Shown here: positions 12,810 through 24,290 of the stretch, piece by piece
Layout of the letters: each line of letters begins with the position of its first letter
How positions within the stretch are numbered: position 1 is the stretch's first letter
DNA from: Neodiprion pinetum
Lineage: Eukaryota > Arthropoda > Insecta > Hymenoptera > Diprionidae
Assembly: GCF_021155775.2 (NCBI RefSeq)
Contig: NC_060235.2
Span: 37,178,607 to 37,242,606, forward strand
Direction: 5' to 3'
Length of the DNA stretch: 64,000 nucleotides
Made by a program: the position numbers and the translations under genes
Notes under the pieces: model-generated
Told to the model about the DNA's origin: nothing
Databases searched by the model: none
What the model saw: the letters and a program-made list of their open reading frames with translations, nothing else

Positions 12810-13398
12810 GCATATATAATATAATATACCAAATGCGCATATATATATAACATGTCCTACAAGGCCGATATACGCAGCGACGCGGCGACAGGTGCATAAT
12901 ATAAGTATAACATACGCCGGTGACACCAAGATCAAAGGCCAACCAGCCGCCGTTTCGTACGTAAGGTAGGTGAAATAATTACAGTCGCCCTTTTCAAAGT
13001 AACATGTAAAAGGGCAGTGGATTATTGAGTCGTTCATTTCAACGCGTTAAAAACGTATAAGTATGCCTTTAAAAAAAAACACACACACACACACGCGCAT
13101 ACGTATATAGTAATATAATTATTTACACGAGCTCTGCGAGGGTTTCGAAACCAAAGAGGGAGGGAGGGAACAAATTAAAAACACCGAGAGAAAAGTTGAA
13201 TGAATGCACGAAAGATACGCGATACTATTACGTACACTGTGCGTAATTACGATTAGCAGTGATTCTTTCGCCTTATTCCGCTAATCCGTTGTCTCTGCAG
13301 GATGTTAAACACACACGACGACAGACCGTTCAATGTGCGGTCAGGTTGACTGAGTTCTAACGGGGCTGTGGTAGAATGCGTTACGAATTCTAAAGTTC
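12810..13398. other. Intergenic spacer with (CA)n
   Basis: Spacer between two foldback elements. A short A run followed by (CA)n lies at 13080-13094, and a purine-rich GGGAGGGAGGG tract near 13158. No gene seen. Confidence 0.5.
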
Positions 13399-13402
13399 TT
13401 AA

Positions 13403-13839
13403 GGTCACGTAACAGTCCTACCTTTACCGACCGAGTAAACTCACCCTTTTTCTTCCTAGGTATATCAAATAAACAAATGGAAAGATCTCAAATTTCGACA
13501 GTGCATCGCTCTTTCGTAGGTGAATCAAGTAAAATTACTCAGACCCCAAAAATCGTACATGACATGAAATCAGTGTCACGATGGCTCATTTTATTCCTCA
13601 TTCTTTCCGAAATTGGGAAAAGTATCTCAACTATGCACTTTCTGGCCCATGAATTGCGGGAAATTTGGAAATAGTAACACGTGTCAAAAATTCACACACA
13701 TGAGTAACTTTCCTGAATTCAACTACGAAAGAATGACGCACCGTCGAAATTTGAACCCTTCGCGTTCATTTGTTTATTTCATATACGAAGAAAAAGTGTG
13801 AGTTTCCTCGGTCGATAAAGGTAGGACTGCTACATGACC
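13403..13839. mobile_element. TTAA-flanked foldback element
   Basis: TTAA occurs immediately outside both ends (13399-13402 and 13840-13843). The left terminus GGTCACGTAACAGTCCTACC pairs with the right terminus, which read inverted is GGTCATGTAGCAGTCCTACC. The inverted arms continue for about 170 bp (shared blocks include GACCGAG(T/G)AAACTCAC and CAAATTTCGACRGTGC). A TTAA target is characteristic of piggyBac- and Kolobok-type elements. There is no transposase, so this is a miniature non-autonomous copy. Confidence 0.85.
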
Positions 13840-13843
13840 TTAA

Positions 13844-14727
13844 TGACGACGTTTGCAAGAGAAGAAAAAAAAAAATAACCCGTAGCCCCGTAGGGATAAT
13901 TTATATTTCCAATGTTGCAGCTGGATTTTTATTTATGTTGAATTTGGAGATACGTATGTATGTACCTATGTATGAGAAGTTCCCTTTCGTTCTCAATAGA
14001 TACGCGATGAAAGCTTCGAATATGACACGTCGATAAAAAAAACTAAATGAGGCAAATAAATTTTCAGTTACGGTACACGATGTAGATTTCAACCCGGAGG
14101 CAAATTCAGTTAATAACTCGCGTACCTCATACTTCACCATGTTTATACTACAGCTCGTTATACAGAATTTGAGTAACTAATTTGGCTACGCGATTTTTTT
14201 ACTGGTTGAATTAAAAAAATTTCAATGAGAGAATTATCAAAAAGTCGGGAAAATTTTCTCTCAAACATTCAAAAGATTCCACTAGTTACTATTTTACGTC
14301 TGTTGTATTTTGCATAATAATAATAATAATATCAGAGGCCAGCGATGAGGCGAAAAGATTTCATCGAGAATTACCGTAAGATGTTTCAGTATGCAATGAA
14401 ACAAATATGCTTTTTTCTTTCATTTCGAAATGCATGTCACTGTACACGTGATATATAAAAAGACCGTACGCATCACGGTGTATAAATTCGTACTGTCATT
14501 GTTATTATTGTTATGAAAATTATTATTATATTATATCGAGGTTCTTCACCTGGCCGCAGGGCGATTTCCATCTCCGCAGATGTAATGTAGCTGGAGGTTT
14601 CGAATAAAATGAAAGAATAACATTGTTTTATAATAGTTTTCACAAATTAAGTACCCGCAGGGTATATAATAAACGCGTACAGAGGCACGTTTCTGTGCAC
14701 AAGGTATACTCGTACGGGCTGGTGCTG
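13844..14727. other. Intergenic AT-rich sequence, no gene seen
   Basis: Contains an (ATA)n tract near 14315-14333 and similar ATT-rich runs near 14500-14530. No supported reading frame or RNA gene. Confidence 0.5.
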
Positions 14728-15405
14728 TATATATGAGGCATTCCACATCAAACCGACCTACCTACGATCATTGGCGATTTTAAATATTTTTACGCAGGGT
14801 ATAAAGTGTACAAAGAGAACATCTTTCACCCAATTTTATATTTTTTTGACCACGGGTTTGATTTTGATTGCTTCCACGATCGCGAAAATCAAATTTTCGA
14901 ATAAATAGCTCTAATTCATCGGCATTGAGTTGTTCTCATGAATTTTTTGTTAAAAAAAGAAAATTTTGAAACAAAGATAGAAATGGGCAAGCTTTTGGTG
15001 TACAGGGTATAAGCGAACCAAGTAATCGAAAAGTGAGAAAAAAACGTATAAAATATAAAAGTCAATTTTGTAAATTTATATTTAATTAGATTTTTCTAAT
15101 TTTTTTATTATTTTCGCCTGTAGCTTCTAAACCAAAATCTTGCCCATTTCTATCTTGCTTTCGATATTTTCGTTTTTTAACAAAGAATTTACGAGAACAA
15201 TTAAATTAAAGCCAATCGATTACGGCTATTTATTCGACAATTGGGTTTTCGTGTTTTTGGAAGCAGTAAAAATCAAACCCATGGGCCAACAAATCTAAAA
15301 CGCAGCGAAGGACAATTTTTTTGTACACTCTACACCGTACTTAAATATGAAAAAAAGTCTACGTGTCAGACGTAGTTCGGTTTGGGGTGGAATGCCTCAT
15401 ATATA
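14728..15405. mobile_element. Foldback element with ~280-bp arms, GAGGCATTCCAC ends
   Basis: Both ends carry TATATATGAGGCATTCCAC in inverted orientation (14728 onward, and ending at 15405). The arms match for roughly 280 bp each: the GGGTTTGATTTT...GCTTCCA block and the GATAGAAATGGGCAAG block are present in both. Only about 110 bp of loop separates them (about 15008-15117). No coding content. The TATA flanks may include a TA target duplication. Confidence 0.85.
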
Positions 15406-18400
15406 TTACTTGAGTTTATACACATCACACATGCATACGATAAAACGCTCAACACATCCCAAATAATACATAAGGTAACGCAAACCTCAACTTTTATCCT
15501 GTATTATACATTTTAGGAACATTATACATATACCGCACATACATGCGGCATAAATGTACAAGATTAAAAAGCAGTTTCGAGTTTCGTTCCGCGATTTCGC
15601 GAATAAAGAAGCCGCGGGGACTCGCACAAAATCATCAACAGGCACAGCACCTCAGGGCACGAGACAGACGTCAGGAAATTTCTTTTCTCCGACTTTCTTC
15701 GATTTTTTTTTTTTTTTTTCTTTTTTGTAATATGCTTGTGCTTTTTTGTCTCCCTAGCCTTTCATTTTGTTCGAGTGTCCGAATCTTTTATTTCAATTTT
15801 TTCGACAATCTTGCGCGTCTCATCCTCAACCTCATTCTCATCCACCTCCTCTTCCCCCGCTCGATCCTCGTCTTTCTCTATCATTCTTCATACGGCTCGT
15901 TTGAATTTCTCAAAGGCAAGTAACGTCGCGTGCACAAATAAAACACGTTCCCGTGTACGTAATACAATATTCTTATGGCTGAATCCATCTCAAATCATGC
16001 AGGCCAGCGGAGGTCATATTCCAGAATTGCTCGTAACTGAAGTATGCTCTATCTTGGCCAAAATGAGCGGACACGTATATTTTATTATTACCTAAATAAA
16101 TTTTTCACGTCCGATACCGATTTTTTAAGATCATAAAATAATTCTACGTGTTTTCTGATATTTAACGTTTAATTTCCGAAAAATTAAAACCAATTCTGCA
16201 ATTTTCGAGGTTTTTTTGCAATTTTTATTGGAGACTGTTATTAGAGAACGGCAAAAAAAAAAAAAAAAAAAAACCTCCTGGCACGTTTCGGTAAAATTTT
16301 CATAATCTTACCCAATAAGTTCCAACTTCGGTAAACTTTAAACGACAGAGAGACAAAAATTTGTGATTGTGCATGAGTGTAGGATTATAATATAACGAAG
16401 AACTCCAACAACTGTATTACTACAAATGGTGTCCATCCGACGATACGTGAAATCTATGCAACACAGGTTCCTAGATTTTGATCACGCGGCGCGACGGAGC
16501 TGAGAAAAATGAAAAATATCCTTTTAAGCCCGCAGCGTCATAAATGCGAAAGAGTGGAAGAGGGTAAATTTCGGAATCCACTTAGCTCGCGGCGTCGCGC
16601 CATCCTCGGGGGTGGAAACGTCGACGCATGGAGCCGTTTCACGGTGGTCTGTTCAGTTTTGGTGTTTACGGGGAAGTGGATGGTAGGTAGACCGTGCAAA
16701 CACTGGTGTTCGACTACAATGGGCTTAAAATTAGTTACGAGGCCGGAGGCTGGATTAGAGATCGATAACAAATGATAATCAATTGATTGGAAGTTGTTGA
16801 CCCATTCGTTGAACAAGTTGCGGAGTATGTATACACGTATACTATCTATAATCTATACCTGCGCACCTGGAGCACCACATATCATACACATACACATTTA
16901 CGGTTGGGCGGTAGGTACTTACCGATCGTAAACTGTGTACAAAGCCGGCATTACACGCGCCTAGATAAAATCACGACTAACCTGCAGGAATACACGCCAG
17001 GATATTCCCGGCAATAAACGATTCAACAAATGAACCAATTCTGGTCTATTTTCCCCTTGCTGCTGGTGCTTTCTCTATAAATCTATGTGTACAACTGCAA
17101 CGATGAAAAATAAATTATGCATCTCGAAATTGATGGCAGAACCGCCGATATAACGAGACCGGCGAGCTATAGTGATCTGATTATTACTTTGTATGAGAGA
17201 AAATTTGTGCTGTGCGGTGAACATTCAGGATAAATTCGAAGGGAAAATCAGGTAAATCCGATTCTGCAAACACGTACCTGTAACGTGAACAGGGAAAACA
17301 AAATTTGACGACAAACGTATACGTACACGTAGAGAAGAAAATAATTCGCTGGGCCAGCAAATTTCACCGTCAGTGTCGATATGGAGAGGGTAAGAAAATT
17401 TAGCGCAACATTAAAAAATCTCGCAAGTTAAAATATTAAATAACGGGTTTGCTTATACGTCGGGAAGCCTACTTGACTGATTGTTGAAAAAACGTTTGAT
17501 ATTTTAGTAAAACTTCTCGCTTCGACAGCCCAAATTTTCGCTGCTTTTTTTATCCACAATAAAATTGACTAGTCAGGCGAATTATTTTTTACCGTGTACA
17601 GACGGTTAAGATGCTGCTGTCAGAAATGTGACACACACTTCGAAATACTTATTCGAAAACAAGTTTATCTGATTTTCAGGTAAAAGTAATGAAAATTTGA
17701 TGTGATTTTTAAAGTACGTAATATAATTCCTCCGTATTTTTCCACGGAACGACTTTCCTTGTCCGTTTCTCTTTTTGCTACAGTAATTTCTTTACGCTTG
17801 TATACGTGCGCGAAATTACTTGCGCACACGAAACACGGAGGAACTGACGTAGCACCCTCCAGGTAACTCCAGGAGTGGAGGTATAATTGAGGTTTATCCG
17901 AGCGGCAACCCCGGGCGCGGAGACGAGGATAATGGGGATACAATCGAAGGTTCAGGGGTTACTCGGGGAGAACGAATGTGTGCCCGGTGTCCGTTTTAAT
18001 CAGGACATTACCGTACAATGACCATGCGTCCCTACGTCTTACGGTATACCTACAACGTAGGAAGAAGGATGGATACATCCTGGGCCATGGCGGAAAGCGC
18101 AGCCTGGTGTACGATGTCGAGAAAACTGAGCTTTTCGGAAGATCGAAAACAAACCGAATCCTTTGAAAAATACAGGCTTTGTTATTGGGATTGTCACTTT
18201 GAAAAAAAAAGTCAAAGTGATGCAGTACTTAGTAGAACAGGTATGTTATTTATTACGTACCTATCATTAATTTACCCAACATCAGTGATTTGAAACCCCA
18301 AGAATTCGAAAAACGATCTGACTATCGTCAAAATTACGAACTTAGGTTACGTGGTATAAAATGGCGCCGACAACCAGGCTCTGACGTCACGAGGACGGTT

Positions 18401-20531
18401 TCCAGTACTCTGTGAAACGAATTAAACCGTGAAAAGGGCAGTTGCAAAATTTGACTTCGGTGCTCCCGCGTGCGATACGAAAATAAATTCTCAGAAATCG
18501 ACTTACGTCAAAACAGCCCAACTCAAGCCTCGTTCCATATCCATATATGAGATCGGAACGAAGTTGCGTACTTACATTCGTATAAAGATTGACGATTACG
18601 CGACATTGCAAATTTATACTCTGGCCGTTATGACTTGGGATGATACAAATTGGAGCAGGGGTTGTTTCGCTAAGAGAAACGTGACGCCATTGTTACAATA
18701 TTTCACGATTACTTACATTTTATGAAGTGACTATGGGCTTCACGCCTCACTTTTCAAAGCTTTAGTCAAACTTCAACGGCATCTGTTCCATCTCAGCCCA
18801 TGTAACGCTTATAATTAGCGGAAGATCGGATCGATTCCCGACGCGATTCATCACCCGTGATGTAATCTTCATATTATCGCCAATTTCATGTAACGTGCAT
18901 AGCGATGCTTTCCCTTATCTGTGCGTATTTCTCGTGTGTATGAAACAAGCGGTAGGATGGAAATTTCGACAGTTCTTCCGTCTATTTCATTCATTTCAAT
19001 CACTTTGAATAAAAAAAATTCTCTAGTTGAGATATAAATTTGTTATGAAAACATGTGAATAATATAAAGAAAGGGACTTGAAGCTAACTTCGTAGCGTCG
19101 TCGTCGAGTCTTAAAATCGCTGTAACTTCACAAGTTTTCCCTGATCTCTTATGAGGATGAAGTTGGTAATGTTAATGTCACAATACAGCGAGAGGAAAAC
19201 TATGGAGAAATTATTATTGCATGTTATTTTATAATAAATTTTGAGGAATTGGCTTTGCAAAATATAAGTATATTTTGTTTGTTGTGGTTTACTAAATTTC
19301 GGACCTACTTGAAGATGTAAAGTAACGATTTTTTCCAAACATGCGTCGTTTACAGTAACGTTACTAACTTCAACATCATGATTTTTTAGGTGTAGGGAAG
19401 ATTACGGGAGATTACTTGACTAAAATGCATTTTACTTCGATTGGGTGATTTCTCATGGTTTTTAAGATTTCATATAATTTCTAAAGGTAACAAAGTAATT
19501 TCTGTATGATCCTAATTGATTTCTCATTACTACCAATGATTCCTGATGTAGAATTTTATTTCAATATTACTGATTTCAGTGTGATTTCGGAAATTACGAA
19601 ATCATTTCGAATGGTATTGACACCACGATTACTTGAATGGAAAACTCCTTGAATTGGGGATTGTCGGTATCCAAATTTTATCGAAATTTAGGCTTTGACG
19701 AAATAAGCTTCCGGTTAATCGACAAAGCCATTGAAACTGAAAAAAACGCGACTGAAATATCGCGTACAAGATTATAGCCTCTGAAAGATTGCGATAAAAT
19801 TTGGCTATTTTTTTATAACATATCGAGTATCGAAGCAGCAACTAGAGAGCGTCTCCTTACGTTGTAACTCGTGATAGCATCTATCGACACGTAATTGGCT
19901 CCGCTAATATTAGGTATCTTTTGTCTGCCTCTACAACGTTGTACACGCCTCGATGCTGAAACCGATTGTTGATACGGCAATAATTATCAGTGTCAAATTA
20001 TAATACGGAGGTTGTTCCGAATTCTATCCCCAGCTAGAAATATCACGTATCACGTACAAGTGACACAAAGACAGATACAAGGTGACTCGTCCGATGTTAC
20101 ACACCGTTTAATTCATTTTTTGTGTGGCTAACAATAAATTCATTTCCTCTAATGCTGTACAGATCGATTGCTGATAAAGCATAGAACAAGTGGTACCCAT
20201 GCATGAGCATACATAAGAGATCGTAAGTTTGATTTTCTTTAATGATTTTAATTTTCCAGGTGGGCAGATAAACGGACGAATAAAAAGGCGTTTCATTCAT
20301 TGTTAAACGAATCAACCTACTGAGTCAAACGTACATTTTTGTTGTACGTCATGCCTCGTAACGTCAGGATTCAAAAAACAAATGAAATTAACCGAAGATA
20401 TAATTAAGTACACATAGTTTACACCGAGCAGCTTATTATTAAAGATATGGTTTTAAGCACCCTCTAAAAGCCCTTAATTACCGTGCTACGTGAACTTGCG
20501 TTGTAATATCGAGTTGCAAGTTGTGCGGCAT
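15406..20531. other. Long gene-free stretch
   Basis: No exon I can support in 5.1 kb. Open frames around 15540-16095 and 16500-16820 are T-rich or antisense pairs with no domain. A 20-base A run lies near 16253-16273. A short perfect hairpin (GTCACTTTGA paired with TCAAAGTGAT) is at about 18195-18220. The part from 19390 to 19640 is an array of GATTTC/GATTACTT words, listed separately. Confidence 0.45.
19400..19640. repeat. Degenerate array of GATTTC / GATTACTT words
   Basis: The words TGATTTC, GATTACTTGA, TAATTTCT and close variants recur about ten times at irregular 15-40 bp spacing, and GATTACTTGA occurs at both edges (about 19407 and 19627). This could be a decayed short transposon or simple expansion; the boundaries are unclear. 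Confidence 0.3.
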
Positions 20532-20537
20532 TAAATT

Positions 20538-22468
20538 CAGGGGGGCCACTCAATTCCGCTCACGGAATTCCCTGACATTTCCCGGTTTTCCCTGACTAAA
20601 ATCATTATTTTTCCCTAACATTGCGATGCACAATTTGTGCAGAAATCACTAAAAACTATAGTAACCTAGGTAAAGTATGGCCAAATATATTAAAGTTATA
20701 AAAGTTTTTAAAAGTTGTTCAATCCGTTCATTATGATTTTTGAAAGTTGACAAAAAATGAAAATTTCCATTTGCTTGGTCTTGTTAAGTATATATTTAAG
20801 AAGGGGCTCCAAGAAGCGAAATATTTTTAGAGCTATTATTTGAACATTTATGCTGTTTGCAATGAAAATCGAGGTTCGAAGAATTATGACTAATTAACGA
20901 ATGTGTTACTTTTTGAAAAATATACTTAAAAATTTTTTTCCAACGGGACATTTTTCTTTCAAGCGTTAAGAATACACCACAATTTATCCAAATTTTTAAA
21001 TTGATATTTAATACAGCAAAACAATTATTTTAGGCGATGTACTGTCTAGACGCGGCGCGTCTATGCCGTAACAGTTGCGCACAGCCCTATGTTCAGCGTT
21101 CAATTAAAATTACTGATACTGAAGATGGAATTCCGGGTGCTTGTACTTTTTTATTGGAAATTTCCTCCTCTTTAAGGGATCGTCTCAGTGTGAAATTTTC
21201 GAAAAATTGTTTTTTTTTTTTTGCATTATCGTATAGTATGCACTGTTCTAAACATTCTCTCAAATTTTTAAATCGAAATTCAAATTATTACGGTCGCTAC
21301 AGCGTTTCTTGTAGAAAGGGAACGGGTTTTCTACCTGCGCGAGTACTAAGGTGCTTAGGTTCTATAACCTTGCAGAATAAACTGTCCAAGCATTTCAGTT
21401 CGTTTTTGACATCCACCACGGATAGACGTACGAGAGAAACCCCTAAGAAAAAAATCAAGACCTGGCATCGCCGATTGATCGTAAGTAAACGATTTATATA
21501 AACTTTTCCAACTTCAATCTTTAAACGCGTTTTTCTCAGAATGGTGTTTTTCAAAACGGTTTCCACTCTCAAAGGAAGAGTTTTAAAGATATCTAGTTCC
21601 AATTTCAGGAGAATATTTTAAACGTCATTCTTTATCGCGCTATGGAAGCTTTTTTTTTTTTTTGAAAACTTCCTATTTTTTTTACGAAAAACTGTCGAAA
21701 AAAAGGGCCACATTCGACACTTTTTGTTCAAACCGCCGCCATTTTGTCAAATTTGAAAAAAAAAAAACCCCTCCATAGCGCGATAGCGACTTTCCTACAG
21801 ATCAATAATCTTTTTGAAATTTTTTTTTGAGATCAAAATTGCGGCCGTCATCGTGGAAACCGTGCAGCACCTTTTTTTTCACGTGAAATTACAACAATTT
21901 ATACAACAATGATGCACTCAATAAATAAACTTTAAAAAAATCATTTTGTATTCTTCATAAACGTATTTATTTATGAAAAAGAAAACCGGACCGATTAGTT
22001 TATTTGAACATTAAAAAAAAAATTCGCGAAAATCAGTGATTTTTCGGAGGGTCACACTGAGACGATCCCTTAAGAATCTTTTTAAAATTTTCGCTAGCGC
22101 TTTTACTTTTTGAGTTATTGCCAAAAATCTGAGGCTTCGTTTTTTCTAGACTATTAGGCGTCGGTGAACTTGCGTCTCCACACGCAGTGACGGCCATAGA
22201 TAAATCAAACCGATGTCTGCTCGTACTACTGAATTCATGTGACAATCAGCAACTAAGCTTATAATCGTCGATAAGAAGAGAAGAAAAATTGTGACGATGC
22301 GGTGATAGCATCTCAATTTTATGGACAAAGCTTTTGAAATCCGTGAGTTCTGTAAAAAGTCCCTGACCAACCAAAAAATTTCCTGACATTTCCCTGACTT
22401 TTCCCTGACATACAAAATTCCCTGACATTTCCCGGTTTTCCCGGTTTTCCAGACGGGTGGCCACCCTG
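20538..22468. mobile_element. DNA transposon with CAGGG/GGCCAC ends, host to a nested element
   Basis: The left end is CAGGGGGGCCAC and the right end is its inverted match GTGGCCACCCTG (one mismatch in 12). TAAATT flanks both sides (20532-20537 and 22469-22474), consistent with a 6-bp target duplication. CAGGG-type ends with GGCCA are common in the hAT superfamily, though typical hAT duplications are 8 bp, so classification is tentative. Near both ends the words TTCCCTGACATTTCCCGG and TTTTCCCTGAC recur in the same orientation instead of inverted. No transposase is recognisable, and the middle is occupied by another insertion (21176-22069). Confidence 0.75.
21176..22069. mobile_element. Nested TTAA-flanked element with 18-bp perfect terminal inverted repeats
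   Basis: GGGATCGTCTCAGTGTGA at the left end (21176-21193) is repeated exactly in inverse at the right end (22052-22069). A second matched word (CGAAAAAT) follows shortly inside each end. TTAA sits directly outside both ends (21172-21175, 22070-22073), the target duplication of piggyBac/Kolobok-type transposons. An internal inverted pair, TATCGCGCTATGGA at 21633-21646 and its complement at 21772-21785, may mark yet another small insertion. The frames inside (21037-21501 plus, 21297-21602 minus) show no transposase features. Confidence 0.85.
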
Positions 22469-22474
22469 TAAATT

Positions 22475-24248
22475 ACATACCACATAATCCTACAAGTACG
22501 GATACTTACGCGTTTGCACGGTACATCCAGCGTATTATAAGCATCGATATATAAACGCACGTCAATTACACAGCTCGAAGAGCATTCGTTGGGTTCTCAA
22601 CAGACAAATGATTATCGCGAGATACCGCGACGTCACATATGTATAATATTATACGACGTGTAGTTTACAGTACATACACAGAGACGAGGCCAATGCCGCG
22701 GTTCGTCCCCATCGGATTTAGGATTCATTAAGCATACGTTACATACACACTTCGTAAATTGTGATAGGAGGCCGGATGGGGCCGCGGTGAGTGACGCTAA
22801 AAGCCTCTAGATGAGAATCGCGTAAATTACCCAACCCCTGCACCAGTTGGAACAACGTGCAACGACACGACTCGAACGATGGCGCGTGTACGTATCTACG
22901 CGAGGCTTCGTGAAGGTACCAACTCGTTTCATCGGATACACGCGCACGACCCCCAAAGGAATCCGCCGACACAACCGCACGTCGTCCACTCTGAGCGAAC
23001 GTAAAACACGCCGCCAGGTAACCGCGACGTACAACGTGATGAAACATGTAATGCACTGACACGCGACGATAAAGTCGCCTCGACGCCGCCCGTTCTACGC
23101 ACATTTTCGCCCCGGATATTATATCCCAACTGTGACGATTCCCCGCGGTGAGTTGTCCGGCTTTTCCTCTCCGTGAAAAAAAGAAACGAGAAAAAAAAAA
23201 AAAATATTCGTCATAATTTTAACAACTTAAACGAGTACGAGCTTGCACGGTTGGCTGCGATTACTTCAACGCAGCAAAGACGCGTTGACAACGTGAAACA
23301 TTTTACTCTCAACGCAAATCTACGGAGAGCGGTAAAATCTCCCTTTAGATACTGTTTTTAAAAAGCAGAGGAGTTTCAATGCTTTTTCTTTCTACATTAT
23401 TTGATCTATGACTCGATCTGAGGTTTTTCGCATACGCGGAGAACCGTCAGTTTTATGTTCGAATTCAAATATTATTATTACTATTACTATTATTATCGTC
23501 ATCATGTTATTAGTTTACAGTTACTTACAGCTACAGTTGGAAAGATTCTACAACGTATTTACGTTTCACATCCTCAGGGAAACATGTCGAAGAGAAATAT
23601 CATATTGTGATTTTTCCCTCAAGTTTTTCATGATTTTTCACCTTGATGTTTTTGGGAAAAAATCTAAATGGGTTTAACGGGGTCGGGTAGGTTTGTTCGA
23701 CGAGCCTGTTAATGGAGAAATAATAATAAGGATGAAAGAGAAATGGGATTGAATCGAGGCCGATATTCGCGAATGTGTAATCGGCGGTGGTAACGGGGAA
23801 AAGTTTAATAATCGAGGCCCGCGAGTAGCGTAGGTAATACTCGTAGCACGGAGGGTAATTTGAACCGGCAACCGTTTGCACTGGTCAGTACGTCCCGACA
23901 TGCAGGCCTCTACATACATCCTCGGCACTCGTCACGCTCTGCCTGCCTACGCCGTCGGCAATCACCGGGTATTCATGCCCTCCCCTCCCACACCCTCCAC
24001 CCCCGCCTCGCCCAGCATCCCCCCGAGGGTGCACCATGCAGCAGGGAACGCGCGCGCAATCCTGGAATTATATTCACAGGGTTATTCGGCGCCGCGTGCA
24101 GTGCGGCATCGATAGGAAGTATTTACACGGGGTTGCAGGTTCGTTGCTTGATCAGCCCAGCAGTCAATGATCCGCGTTACAATTATCAACCCCCCAACCC
24201 CGGGGTTCGAACAGTATTTTGATTAAATTTCTTCCCTCACCTTTTACG

Positions 24249-24250
<2 letters not shown>
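22475..24250. other. Intergenic sequence with a CpG-rich patch
   Basis: About 22,735-23,140 is CpG-rich, so open frames of 66-121 codons exist on both strands at once. None has a domain, and the overlap on both strands argues that they are composition artefacts. A second GC-rich patch lies at 23,870-24,190 (C-rich, with CCCCTCCC-type tracts). Either could be a promoter region, but no downstream exon is recognisable. Confidence 0.35.

Positions 24251-24288
<38 letters not shown>
24251..24288. repeat. (TA)15(CA)4 microsatellite
   Basis: A perfect run of TA dinucleotides (24251-24280) passes directly into CA dinucleotides. Confidence 0.95.
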
Positions 24289-24290
24289 AC

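Noticed and set aside
21037..21501. 154-codon plus-strand frame as a transposase
   Set aside because: It starts outside the nested TTAA element, runs across its left border, and shows no catalytic motif.
22739..23104. 121-codon minus-strand frame
   Set aside because: Open frames exist on both strands over the same CpG-rich patch, pointing to low stop density; no domain.
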